A stretch of 64,000 bases of DNA from GCA-002050365 sp964237235 (GTDB lineage: Bacteria > Acidobacteriota > Blastocatellia > Pyrinomonadales > Pyrinomonadaceae). Position 1 is the stretch's first letter; each line of letters opens with the position of its first letter. Positions 32,112 to 40,499 of this stretch are shown in pieces. The stretch covers positions 124,001 through 188,000 of the forward strand of contig CAXSGY010000007.1 of assembly GCA_964237235.1 (NCBI GenBank), read 5' to 3'. The translations under genes and the position numbers were made by a program. Below the pieces are notes generated by a model that had not been told where the DNA came from, ran no database searches, and was given only the letters and a program-made list of their open reading frames with translations.

Positions 32112-33586
32112 AAATTTTCCTTCGACGGAAAAACTCTCATCAATAGGAAATGCGCCGTCAGAGAAACGCCGAAACCGACAAACCAGGCGTAATCGTATAA
32201 TACTCTGAGCGCGGGAATTAATAAACCGATCCACGCGAAAAAACAGCCGAGAATCGTCGCCAAAATCGCCCGCCAGTTCCAGCCCGCATATTCGCCTTTT
32301 GTGCGGTATAAATCGCCGAGATTTAAATTTTTATTTCGCACAATCCAGTAATCCGCGATCAACACACCGGCAATCGAACCGAGACCGCCCGAATAGCCGA
32401 GCAGCCAGCTGAAAATATAACCCGACGGATCAGCCAACAGCTTCCAGGGCATCATCAAAATGCCGACGATGCCCGTAATCAAACCGCCCGTTCGGAACGA
32501 TATAAAACGCGGAAAAGCGTTGGCGAAATCGTTCGCCGGTGAAACGACGTTCGCCGCGATGTTGACCGACAGAGTGGCGACGATAATCGTGAACATCGAA
32601 ACGGCGACCACCAGCGGCTGTGAAAAATTTCCGATTAGTTTTACAGGGTCCCAAAGCTCGTTCGCCTTCGCGTTCGGAAAAACGATGATCGCCGCCGAAG
32701 TGATTAAAATTCCCATCGCCGCGAACAAAACCATCGTCGTCGGCAGTGCGACGATTTGCCCGACGGCTTGCTCGCGCTGGCTTTTGCCGAAGCGCGTAAA
32801 ATCCGGCATATTCAAACTCAAGGTCGCCCAAAAACCGATCATCGCCGTCAAGCTCGGAACGAAAATTTTGAAAAATTCGCCGAAGGTTTGAAATTTACCC
32901 TGTTCGTGTAAAAGAAAGCCGATGCCGCCCGCCTGATACAAAATCCAGCCGAGCAAAATCGCCGTCATCACCAGAACGAACGGCGCAGCCCAGTTTTCGA
33001 CGCGCCGCAGCAAATTCATTCCGCGATAAACAATCGCCATATTCATCGCCCAGAAAATCAAAAACGAAATCCATTCGGTCGGCGTATGCCCGTCAAAAAT
33101 CGCGCCGCCGAGCAAATTATTCCAGTTCGGAATAATCGAAGCGAGAAAAATCTGAATCGCCTGCCCGCCGATCCACGCCTGTATGCCGAACCAGCCGCAC
33201 GCGACGATTGCCCGCATCAACGCCGGAAGATTCGAGCCAATCGTTCCGTAAGCTGCCCGCGCAAACACCGGAAACGGAATGCCGTATTTCGTTCCCGGAT
33301 GCGAGTTCAGCAAAATCGGCGCAAGCACGATGACGTTGCCGAGCAGAATCGTCAACAACGCCTGCCACCAGTTCATCCCGACACTCGTCAGGCTCGAAGC
33401 CATCATATACGTCGGAATGCAGTGCGCCATCGAAATCCAAAGCGCGGCGAAATTATACGTCGTCCAGTCGCGCTTTTCGATTGGCACAGGCGCGAGGTCT
33501 TCGTTATACAAAGGCGATTTTTCGATTTCGCGCAAAACTTCGGGTTGCAGTTCGATTCGTCCGTCGGCGTGTTGAATTGTTTCCAT
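32090..33586 (-). CDS. NCS1 family nucleobase:cation symporter
   Basis: 498 residues from ATG 33584-33586, about twelve membrane helices. NCS1 landmarks: SPLYNEDLAPVPIEKRDW near the N-terminus, a TM1 region WISMAHCIPTYMMASSL, and SLNMPDFTRFGKSQ and VSPANDFANAFP. Members import uracil, allantoin, hydantoin or thiamine; the surrounding PreTA and dihydropyrimidinase genes point to uracil/thymine or a related ring. The final residues are encoded by an inserted repeat, so the native C-terminus may have been slightly altered. Confidence 0.92.
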   Translation of the reverse strand: METIQHADGRIELQPEVLREIEKSPLYNEDLAPVPIEKRDWTTYNFAALWISMAHCIPTYMMASSLTSVGMNWWQALLTILLGNVIVLAPILLNSHPGTKYGIPFPVFARAAYGTIGSNLPALMRAIVACGWFGIQAWIGGQAIQIFLASIIPNWNNLLGGAIFDGHTPTEWISFLIFWAMNMAIVYRGMNLLRRVENWAAPFVLVMTAILLGWILYQAGGIGFLLHEQGKFQTFGEFFKIFVPSLTAMIGFWATLSLNMPDFTRFGKSQREQAVGQIVALPTTMVLFAAMGILITSAAIIVFPNAKANELWDPVKLIGNFSQPLVVAVSMFTIIVATLSVNIAANVVSPANDFANAFPRFISFRTGGLITGIVGILMMPWKLLADPSGYIFSWLLGYSGGLGSIAGVLIADYWIVRNKNLNLGDLYRTKGEYAGWNWRAILATILGCFFAWIGLLIPALRVLYDYAWFVGFGVSLTAHFLLMRVFPSKENLATDAHR

Positions 33587-33640
33587 AACTTTTTTTATCC
33601 GCGAAGCATTATAATCCGCTGCGAAGACAACTCGGCTGAT

Positions 33641-33707
33641 TTTCCTTTGCATCTCTGCGCCTTTGCGGGAAATTCGTCGCCGGTGCGCGCAAAGATGAAA
33701 AGGGAAA
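33641..33707. repeat. Palindromic repeat upstream of the permease gene
   Basis: Inverted arms (TTTCCTTTGCATCTCTGCGC at 33641 onward; GCGCGCAAAGATGAAAAGGG ending near 33704), related to the CTTTGC/GCAAAG repeat at 3007-3089. Confidence 0.55.
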
Positions 33708-33784
33708 TCGGGCTGGAATCAGAAATTTATATTTGTGAAATAGAGTTCGGTTTTTTTTGAACTTCCAAACGCTCTTTTAGAATG

Positions 33785-34720
33785 TTATTTCAAATTCCCG
33801 CCGCGTCTTCCGCTGATCAAACAATAACTGAATTTTTTCCGGTGCGACCCCAACACGATTGCCAGCAAAGATGCCTTTAAATTGTTAATGCTTTGGCGAT
33901 TCAGCTTTTCTCCGGCGAGCAGTTTTTTGAAGAGAAAGCTCGAAACCGCAAACGGCGCGTGACAGAGCGACGGCGCGACGCGCCACGAAACGTCTTCGAT
34001 TAAAACGTCTTCAAAGCCGCATCTTTTCAGAGCCGCGACAAATTCAGAGAGCGCGGGCATTTCGTTCAACGCCCAGCAATCGCAAACCGTTCGATAAGTT
34101 TTCTCGATTAAAAAATTTAATTTTTCGTCGGATTTTTTGATAAAACAATCGGCGACCGCGAAACGCCCGCCGATTTTCAGAACGCGCGCCATTTCGCGCG
34201 CCAGATTTTCCTTGCCCGCGCCGTCCGCATAGCACGCGCTTTCCGCCGCCCAAACCGCGTCCGCCGCGCCGTCGGCGAAGGGCAGATTGGCGTAATCGCC
34301 TTCAAAAATTTCAATCCGGTTTTGCAGATTTTCGGCGGCGTTTAATTTTTCGGCTAATTCGATTTGCGACCGCGAAAGCGTTACGCCTTTGATTATCGAA
34401 TGCGGAAAACGCTTCGCAACGCTTCGGGAAACCGCGCCCGCGCCGCAGCCCAAATCAATCAAAAAAGTTTTTCTCCGCGAATCAATTTCCAACCTCTCGC
34501 CGATTTCAAAATTCGTTTGCTCGAGCATTTTTTCGCGGTCGAAAAAACTCGAACCGCGCCGGTAAAAACCGAGATGCATATTGAAGTTCGCGCTCCAATG
34601 TTCGTAGTCGGCGGTCGCGTCTTCGTAAAACTCGATTATTTTTTCGTTTGCCGGCGGCGCGGCAAAATCATCGAAATTATATTCGACGGGTTTTGCAAAA
34701 AAGTTTGTTTCGCTGTTCAT
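33785..34720 (-). CDS. SAM-dependent methyltransferase (class I)
   Basis: 311 residues. SAM-binding motif I is LIDLGCGAGAVSRSVAKRF (~88-106), with a GVTLSRSQIELAEK motif II typical of the SMT/gamma-tocopherol-methyltransferase-like subgroup and FAVADCF downstream. The N-terminal YEHWSANFNMHLGFYRRG also fits that subgroup. The substrate cannot be told from sequence. It lies upstream of the permease gene in the same direction and has no obvious role in pyrimidine breakdown. Confidence 0.82.
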   Translation of the reverse strand: MNSETNFFAKPVEYNFDDFAAPPANEKIIEFYEDATADYEHWSANFNMHLGFYRRGSSFFDREKMLEQTNFEIGERLEIDSRRKTFLIDLGCGAGAVSRSVAKRFPHSIIKGVTLSRSQIELAEKLNAAENLQNRIEIFEGDYANLPFADGAADAVWAAESACYADGAGKENLAREMARVLKIGGRFAVADCFIKKSDEKLNFLIEKTYRTVCDCWALNEMPALSEFVAALKRCGFEDVLIEDVSWRVAPSLCHAPFAVSSFLFKKLLAGEKLNRQSINNLKASLLAIVLGSHRKKFSYCLISGRRGGNLK

Positions 34721-34904
34721 CGGTAAATTGGTTTTGAATACGAAAGAGGACAGTAAATTAAAAGTAATGTTCGAGAAATTTTAGCTGCCCGACGAACGCG
34801 AAGAAACGATGATTTTAATTTGATTCGATTCGCGTTTTTCGGCGGCTCGCAAAAAATGTTTTGTTCAGAAGCATTGCGTTTTTAGTTCATTGTCCGAAAA
34901 AGAA

Positions 34905-35723
34905 TTAAGTTTTTAACAGCCATTTCGTTCTGGTATAAGCAATGCGAAATTCGTTCTTTTCAGCATTTCGCTGTGACTGGCTGCCGGGAAACGCGCCCAT
35001 CATCGCCATCGTGCAATCTTGTTCGGCGGCATAGCGCAGACGCGCCGCAAGCAGGGCGTTTTGCGCGCCGCGTTTGCGTCCTGCGGGAACGGTACTTGCG
35101 CCTCCGAGCATCGCCACGCCGTCATAAATAAACATCATTCCGGTTGAAATCGCCGCGCCGTCGAGTTCGGCAATAAACGGCAATGCGCCCGCGCATTGTG
35201 CGCTGACCCGACCCAGATCAAACATAAAATCGCCGAGTCCCGGCATCTCCGTTTCCCATCCGTTTGCCGAAGTTCGCGCCCACAAATCAACTTCCGATTT
35301 CTCGATTATGCGCGTTTTAATCGGCGCATCAAATGGTAAATCGGACGCGCTTTGAGCAGCTATCGGCTGATATAAAACGGTCGTTAATTCGAGCGGCTGA
35401 TAACCGCGCTCGTTCAAAAGCGCGATTATCGAAGACTGCGCGAGCGGGCTGATTTCGTGAAAAACCGGCGCGTCGCGATCTTTGAAAAACGCTTCGATTT
35501 CGTCCATTTCCGCCGCGCCGATTTCATCAAACAGTCCGAGTCCGAACGTCTGCGTCAAAGGCGATTCCGCGCCGTCGAACATCGCCAACGCGCCGCCGAC
35601 CGCAATCCATTCCGCGCCGCTTTCCGGCTGCAAATTCACCCGCGTTTCAACAAAATCGGCGTTTGCCCGTCCTTCGGTGCGTTCCAGTTTTTGCGCTAAA
35701 GATTTGTCTGAAATAATTATCAT
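34905..35723 (-). CDS. GNAT family N-acetyltransferase-like protein
   Basis: 272 residues. The C-terminal half is a GNAT domain: ISTGMMFIYDGVAMLGGAST then VPAGRKRGAQNALLAARL, the acetyl-CoA pyrophosphate loop. The N-terminal half is a less conserved GNAT-like lobe (FFKDRDAPVFHEISPLA). The substrate is unknown. Start ATG at 35723. The 20 nt upstream lead straight into a remnant of the dihydropyrimidinase 3' end. Confidence 0.78.
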   Translation of the reverse strand: MIIISDKSLAQKLERTEGRANADFVETRVNLQPESGAEWIAVGGALAMFDGAESPLTQTFGLGLFDEIGAAEMDEIEAFFKDRDAPVFHEISPLAQSSIIALLNERGYQPLELTTVLYQPIAAQSASDLPFDAPIKTRIIEKSEVDLWARTSANGWETEMPGLGDFMFDLGRVSAQCAGALPFIAELDGAAISTGMMFIYDGVAMLGGASTVPAGRKRGAQNALLAARLRYAAEQDCTMAMMGAFPGSQSQRNAEKNEFRIAYTRTKWLLKT

Positions 35724-35742
35724 TATGTTATGTTTGAATTGC

Positions 35743-35814
35743 TAAATTTCCACGCATTCGCCGCTTCAAAAATTGTCCGTCACCATTTTTTCCGACGTGT
35801 GCGCCGTTTTCGAT
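35743..35814 (-). pseudogene. Remnant of a dihydropyrimidinase 3' end
   Basis: 72 nt align to the last 74 nt of the intact dihydropyrimidinase gene (36757-36830) at roughly 85% with a 2-nt deletion. Its translation keeps IENGAHVGKNGDGQFLK before the frameshift. The AbiEii-like pair lies between it and the intact gene. Confidence 0.8.
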
Positions 35815-35822
35815 TGAATTTA

Positions 35823-36464
35823 TTAAGGCAATGCCAGACGTTTTAATCGGTCAATCAGATTATCCAAATAATTTCTTAATTCCGAAACCGCGACATCGCC
35901 CGGCGGCTGCAAATCGTCGCCGAGTTTGATTTGGTTCAAAACCCAAGCCAGCTGCGCCGGAGTCAAGCCCGAATCTTTTTGCGCCGCAGTTTGCAGAGCG
36001 TTTTCCAGGCTAAAACCCGCTTTTTCGAATTCGCGCACGTCAACTAGATCCCGAATCTCCGAGCGCGAAAGCAGCGCGCAAAGTTTGTTTGCGAAAATTT
36101 CTTCCGGCGAATCAACGCGAATTCCGTTAATGACCGGTTTTTCCGCCGAAATTTGAAAAACATATTCGCGCACCAAATCCACGACAATTGACTCCGCGTC
36201 GCGTTTGACCAACAAACGCCGAAAATCCGGCGAAGTTTGAATCGGCTCAACGCCGGCGTTTAACTCTTTCGCAACTTCATTGACCAGGCGAAAACCGTTT
36301 TCCACATCATTTTCAAGCGTAAACAAATCGAGGTCGTGCGTTTCCCGATGCCCGAAATAAAAGCCGACCAGAGCCGCGCCGCCCGACAGAAAAAAACTGT
36401 TTTCACGCGCAAAAAACGCCCGCAAAAAATCCCGCTGCAAATTGTCGAGCGATGCTTTAACCAA
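35823..36464 (-). CDS. AbiEii/AbiGii-like nucleotidyltransferase toxin
   Basis: 213 residues if translation begins at TTG 36462-36464, which overlaps the upstream gene's stop by 8 nt; no ATG fits well and the longer upstream frame is a shadow. Nucleotidyltransferase core: FFLSGGAALVGFYFGHRETH followed by DLDLF (GG...DxD), then VDLVREYVF and EIFANKLCALLSRSEIRDLVD, typical of the AbiEii family. Homologues act as toxins of abortive-infection-like modules. Its partner is the small gene immediately upstream, not a classical AbiEi. Confidence 0.82.
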   Translation of the reverse strand: MVKASLDNLQRDFLRAFFARENSFFLSGGAALVGFYFGHRETHDLDLFTLENDVENGFRLVNEVAKELNAGVEPIQTSPDFRRLLVKRDAESIVVDLVREYVFQISAEKPVINGIRVDSPEEIFANKLCALLSRSEIRDLVDVREFEKAGFSLENALQTAAQKDSGLTPAQLAWVLNQIKLGDDLQPPGDVAVSELRNYLDNLIDRLKRLALP

Positions 36465-36753
36465 GCAAACCTTCCCTGTCCCAAAACTCCAGCAAAAACT
36501 TCCAAAACCCGCGCCGCCGTCCAAGATGCTTTGATAATTCGTCCCAATTTTGCCAGACAAATTCCGGCGTGGTAAATTCCCAAACATCCGTATCACGCGC
36601 CTCGCGCAAAATTTTCCCCAACAGACGATTGCGCTCTTCGATGGAAGCTGTATTTAATTTTCGTTTCAAGTCCGCAATCGTCATCGGCTCGTCCCACAAA
36701 AAATATGGAATTGACGCTGATAAATTTAAATTTGAAGAAAGTGCTTTTGACAT
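36457..36753 (-). CDS. Small partner protein of the AbiEii-like gene
   Basis: 98 residues from ATG 36751-36753. Conserved-looking segments: PMTIADLKRKLNTASIEERN, RLLGKILREARDTDVWEFTT, and LGRRRGFWKFLLEFW. This fits the short protein that commonly precedes AbiEii-type nucleotidyltransferase genes; an antitoxin role is inferred from position. It starts 2 nt after the dihydropyrimidinase stop, so it rides on that transcript. Confidence 0.7.
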   Translation of the reverse strand: MSKALSSNLNLSASIPYFLWDEPMTIADLKRKLNTASIEERNRLLGKILREARDTDVWEFTTPEFVWQNWDELSKHLGRRRGFWKFLLEFWDREGLLG

Positions 36754-36755
36754 AA

Positions 36756-38135
36756 TTAAATCTTCACGCATTCGCCGCGCTTCAAAAATTGCCCGTCGCC
36801 TTGTTTGCCGACGTGTTCGCCGTTTTCGATGACGACTTTTCCGCGTGATAAAACCGTCTCGACTTTGCCTTTCACGCGCCAGCCTTCGTAACTCGAATAA
36901 TCGACGTTCATATGCTCGTGTTCAACGCCGAAAGTGTGTTCTTTTTCCGGGTCGAAAATCACGATATCGGCATCCGAACCGACGGCGATGGTGCCTTTTT
37001 TCGGGAACAATCCGAACATTTTCGCGGCGGCGGTCGAGGTCAGTTCGACGAAACGATTTAAGCTGATTCGATTTTCGACGACTCCGCCGTTATAAATTAA
37101 CGACATTCGATTTTCCACGCCGGGCGCGCCGTTCGGGATTTTTGAAAAATCGTCCTTGCCCAATTCCTTTTGCTCTTTCATACAAAACGGGCAATGATCG
37201 GTCGAAATGACTTGCAGATCATCCATCTTCAAGCCCTTCCATAACTCCGCCTGATTGTGCTTTTCACGAAGCGGCGGAGTCATCACATATTTTGCGCCAT
37301 CGAAACCTTCGCCGTAATCTTCGATGGAATGAAAAAGATATTGCGGACAGGTTTCGGCAAACGCCGCGATGCCTCGGTCGCGGGCTTCGCGGACTTGGTT
37401 GAGCGCGTCGGTGCAGGAAAGATGCACGATATAAACGGGCGATTCCGCCATCTCCGCAATCGCAATGGCGCGATGCACGCCTTCGGCTTCGGCAATCGTC
37501 GGGCGCGTCAGAGCGTGATATTTCGGCGCGGTTCTGCCTTGAGCCAGAGCGCGTTTGATGATTTCATTTATCACAATCCCGTTTTCGGCGTGCATACAAA
37601 TCAAGCCGCCGCGATTTCCCGCCGCGCTCATCGCCCGAAAAATCGTCGCGTCGTCCGCCAAAAACACGCCCGGATACGCCATAAACAATTTAAAGCTCGT
37701 GATGCCTTCGTCCATCAAGCGATACATTTCCTTCTCGTCGCCGTCTTCAAACTCGGTCGTAATCAGATGAAAGCCGTAATCAATCGCCGTTTTTCCTTGC
37801 GCCTTTTGGTGCCATTTATCAACGCCCGCCGTCATCGCTTCGCCTTTGGTCTGCACGGCGAAATCAATAATCGTCGTCGTCCCGCCGAACGCCGCCGCCC
37901 GCGTTCCGGTAAAAAAATCGTCGCTCGATTCCGTCCCGCCAAACGGCAATTCCATATGCGTATGCGGATCAATGCCGCCGGGAATAACGAGTTTATTGCT
38001 CGCGTCAATCGTCAAATCAACTTCCATCTCAAGCGTTTTCCCGATCACGGAAATCTGTTCGTCTTCGATTAAAATATCGGCGTGGTAATCGTCAACCGCT
38101 GTTACAATTCGTCCGTTTTTGATTAGTGTCTTCAT
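36756..38135 (-). CDS. hydA: Dihydropyrimidinase (hydantoinase)
   Basis: 459 residues from ATG 38133-38135. It opens dihydrouracil to N-carbamoyl-beta-alanine, the second step of reductive pyrimidine degradation. Metal-site motifs: GIDPHTHMELPFGGT, the carboxylated-lysine segment TSFKLFMAYPG, HAENG, YIVHLSCTDAL and STDHCPF. N-terminal MKTLIKNGRIVTAVDDYHAD is the usual amidohydrolase beta-sandwich. Diverged fragments of its 5' end occur at 39865-39975 and 41590-41662, and of its 3' end at 35743-35814. Confidence 0.95.
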   Translation of the reverse strand: MKTLIKNGRIVTAVDDYHADILIEDEQISVIGKTLEMEVDLTIDASNKLVIPGGIDPHTHMELPFGGTESSDDFFTGTRAAAFGGTTTIIDFAVQTKGEAMTAGVDKWHQKAQGKTAIDYGFHLITTEFEDGDEKEMYRLMDEGITSFKLFMAYPGVFLADDATIFRAMSAAGNRGGLICMHAENGIVINEIIKRALAQGRTAPKYHALTRPTIAEAEGVHRAIAIAEMAESPVYIVHLSCTDALNQVREARDRGIAAFAETCPQYLFHSIEDYGEGFDGAKYVMTPPLREKHNQAELWKGLKMDDLQVISTDHCPFCMKEQKELGKDDFSKIPNGAPGVENRMSLIYNGGVVENRISLNRFVELTSTAAAKMFGLFPKKGTIAVGSDADIVIFDPEKEHTFGVEHEHMNVDYSSYEGWRVKGKVETVLSRGKVVIENGEHVGKQGDGQFLKRGECVKI

Positions 38136-38145
38136 GTTAATTGGT

Positions 38146-39072
38146 TTATGGTTCAATATTTTCCAACTGCTGTTGCTGCCAATTTGCGTAAGTTTGTCCT
38201 GAATCTTTCACTTCCCAATGAATCCTTCCGTTAAGACTTGCGCCGCCAACAAAATCTGCTGCGCCGCTTGGACTATTGAAAGCTAAGTTTTCAGTTAAAA
38301 TCCAAAAATCCTCTTGTGAACTCTGTGTCAATTTATTTTCTCTGACTAAATTACTTCGTTTTTCCTTCGTAGCTTTGCTTAAAGTATTTGTTTCTTTTTT
38401 GCGAATAACTGAATCTTTGAAAACGATGAATTCATTATTTATTTCTTGTCCATACGCTTCCACGCCAGCGTAGCTCATCTTGAAGAGCGGAGACTCAACT
38501 TGTATCTCAGATGTCTTTTCCAATTTATCCTGATTTTTAGCGAGAGATGATAAAGGCAATGCGAAAGTTAACCCTAAAATCGGCAGCAAAAGTTTTATCT
38601 GCTCAATAAAATATTCCATATCAGCAATATCTGATTCGGGCAGAATTGAATAATCAGGGTTTGTTCCGTTTTCGATTTTTGCTCTTTTAGCTTCGTTCGC
38701 AATTTGAATTAAACGACTTTCCAAATACCGAACGTGACCTTTCGTTAAATTGTCATCTTTGTTTGTGAAGATAAATGTTTTCAGCCAAAAGTCTTTTTTG
38801 GAATCAGCATTGTGATTTTTTAATCGGTCAAAGACATTCTCACTTTCGCCGATGTAAATAATTTCTTGCAAAGGATTATTTATATCTTCACCCGACAAAA
38901 TATAAATGCCGGTTTTTCTGACTTCATTACGATTCGCTAAATCTGCCAACTGTGAACGAGGACAAACAATCGCTCTTCCAGTCCAATTCATAATCTCAGC
39001 GGTAATAATTCCACTGGGAATACCTTCTACCAAATAAAGTCTGATTGTTTTTCCTAAAATTTTAGCACTCAT
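38146..39072 (-). CDS. GIY-YIG domain protein with DUF4357-like C-terminus
   Basis: 308 residues. A GIY-YIG nuclease-type core at ~53-120: TGIYILSGED, EIIYIGESENVFDRLKNH, then an Arg-Glu pair in GHVRYLESRLIQIAN. The C-terminal ~90 residues (FVGGASLNGRIHWEV) match the DUF4357 type. This architecture is found in defence-associated and mobile loci. It ends 10 nt before the dihydropyrimidinase start. Codon use is AT-rich, suggesting transfer. Confidence 0.82.
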   Translation of the reverse strand: MSAKILGKTIRLYLVEGIPSGIITAEIMNWTGRAIVCPRSQLADLANRNEVRKTGIYILSGEDINNPLQEIIYIGESENVFDRLKNHNADSKKDFWLKTFIFTNKDDNLTKGHVRYLESRLIQIANEAKRAKIENGTNPDYSILPESDIADMEYFIEQIKLLLPILGLTFALPLSSLAKNQDKLEKTSEIQVESPLFKMSYAGVEAYGQEINNEFIVFKDSVIRKKETNTLSKATKEKRSNLVRENKLTQSSQEDFWILTENLAFNSPSGAADFVGGASLNGRIHWEVKDSGQTYANWQQQQLENIEP

Positions 39073-39118
39073 AAGATTATAAAGATTCTATTCGGAGCCG
39101 TAGTCAAATTATCAATGC

Positions 39119-39559
39119 TCAAGTCAATAAAATTTCTGTAAAGCCTGCTTTTTCCGCCGCTTTCGCCAATCTTTCGTCAGACGTTACAAAAGGTCTTTGA
39201 CGCGGTTTTTCCTGACACCAGACGAGAGCCGCCGCGAGTTGAAACGAATCCAACGCCCGCAAGCCGTAATGCGCGGGCAAATCGTCGGCAATCTCTAAAA
39301 CTCTCTCGACAGGCGACACGATGCGGGCAGTTTTTTTGAGCTTTTCCCACAGGCGAAAGGCTTTGATGGTTTCCTTGTCCGTCAAATGACCGTCGCGCTT
39401 GAGCCGCGCCAGACCGCTGTTAAATTCAACCGACGTTCCCCACCAAACGACGATTTTCGGATATTTTCGCAACCACTTTTTCGATTGCGTCGTAAAAATT
39501 TGCGAGCAGCAGAGCGGTAAAATCGCGCTCGTGTCCCAAAAGGCGATTTCAGTCTTCAT
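39119..39559 (-). CDS. vapC: PIN-domain toxin (VapC type)
   Basis: 146 residues. The N-terminal acidic residue in AFWDTSAILPL and the later HYGLRALDSFQLAAALVW are PIN-domain metal-site segments, with a final PFVTSDERLAKAAEKAGF. VapC proteins are RNases that cut tRNA or rRNA. The start overlaps the antitoxin gene by 11 nt, typical of a toxin-antitoxin pair. Confidence 0.88.
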   Translation of the reverse strand: MKTEIAFWDTSAILPLCCSQIFTTQSKKWLRKYPKIVVWWGTSVEFNSGLARLKRDGHLTDKETIKAFRLWEKLKKTARIVSPVERVLEIADDLPAHYGLRALDSFQLAAALVWCQEKPRQRPFVTSDERLAKAAEKAGFTEILLT

Positions 39560-39839
39560 CGCGTTCGTCTGTGACGGCTTTGATTGCCGTTTCGATTTTT
39601 AAATTGGAGCGTTTCTCTCTCAAAAATGATGCGGAAACTTCGCTTTCTTCGGGCAGACGCAAAATGCCCGCCGCTGCCAACGCTAATTCTTCGGCGGAAA
39701 AATCGGCGGTGTTGTGCAGCGGGACGATTTTGGCAATCGGCTGATTGCGGTCGCTGATTAGGATTTCCTCGCCGCGCTTTACGTCGGCAAGAAAACTACT
39801 TAAATGATTTTTTAGTTGGGCAATATTTGTCGTTCTCAT
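39549..39839 (-). CDS. Phd/YefM-type antitoxin of the VapC toxin
   Basis: 96 residues. The N-terminal MRTTNIAQLKNHLSSFLADV and EEILISDRNQPIAKIVPL are the DNA-binding Phd/YefM fold; the C-terminus is charged and probably neutralises VapC. Antitoxin first, toxin second, is the usual order and implies autoregulation. It is downstream of a dihydropyrimidinase 5' remnant. Confidence 0.85.
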   Translation of the reverse strand: MRTTNIAQLKNHLSSFLADVKRGEEILISDRNQPIAKIVPLHNTADFSAEELALAAAGILRLPEESEVSASFLREKRSNLKIETAIKAVTDERDED

Positions 39840-39864
39840 AATTTCTTAAACTCAAACTTAGCCA

Positions 39865-39975
39865 TTATAGCCAAGTTTGAATGCAAAGCGAAATGGTTTC
39901 GTCTTTGATTAAAATATCCGTTCGGTAATCGTCAACCACCGTTACGATATGTCCGTTTTTGATTAGTATTTTCAT
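39865..39975 (-). pseudogene. Remnant of a dihydropyrimidinase 5' end (copy 1)
   Basis: A 36-codon frame, MKILIKNGHIVTVVDDYRTD, continuing to DILIKDETIS then unrelated residues and a stop. 86 nt (39890-39975) match the intact gene start (38050-38135) at about 83% with no gaps. The amino-acid differences (7 of 29) suggest a paralogous rather than recent copy. Confidence 0.85.
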
Positions 39976-39979
39976 AAAA

Positions 39980-40499
39980 TTATTCAGGTTTTATTTCGTA
40001 GTTTAGATATGGATAAACGGTAATAATTATATTTGCACCAAGTTCCGAAACTCGCTTGAGGATTTCGGCTCTGGTTTGCGTGTGAAAACTTTTTTCCGTA
40101 TTTCCGCTTCCGAATCCGACATCAAACTCACGTTTTACAGTTTTTCCAAAGGCTTCGTGATGGCAGCGACAAATTGTCCAGCAAATCACAAAAAGCCTTT
40201 AAGAGAACATCTACGCCACCGATGTCTTCAGTTTTGTCATTATAGCTTTGATAAATATCGTAATCTCTAATTTCAAGCGAAGCAGAGTATTCATTTGAGT
40301 TTGGCAGTTTGTCGCAGTATAAAACGAAAATGCTCTCGCTTAGTTCATCAACAAGCGGCTGCAAATCGTCCAAAGATGCTAATTCCAAATCAATGTTGAT
40401 AAAGTGAAAGTCTTCTTTTCGGCGATTTCTAATTTTTTTATCTTTACTGATACCAGTATTAAAATCTCTAAGCACTTTAAATTTATATATGATTTTCAA
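39980..40499 (-). pseudogene. Hypothetical protein, frameshifted
   Basis: Two frames together give ~172 residues: MKIIYKFKVLRDFNTGISKD to SASLEIRDYDIYQSYN in one, then EAFGKTVKREFDVGFGSGN to LKRVSELGANIIITVYPYLN in the other. The break is near 40150 and not in a homopolymer. Its ATG overlaps the stop of the esterase gene (ATGA). No family is recognised with confidence; the tail faintly resembles DUF4279. Confidence 0.6.
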
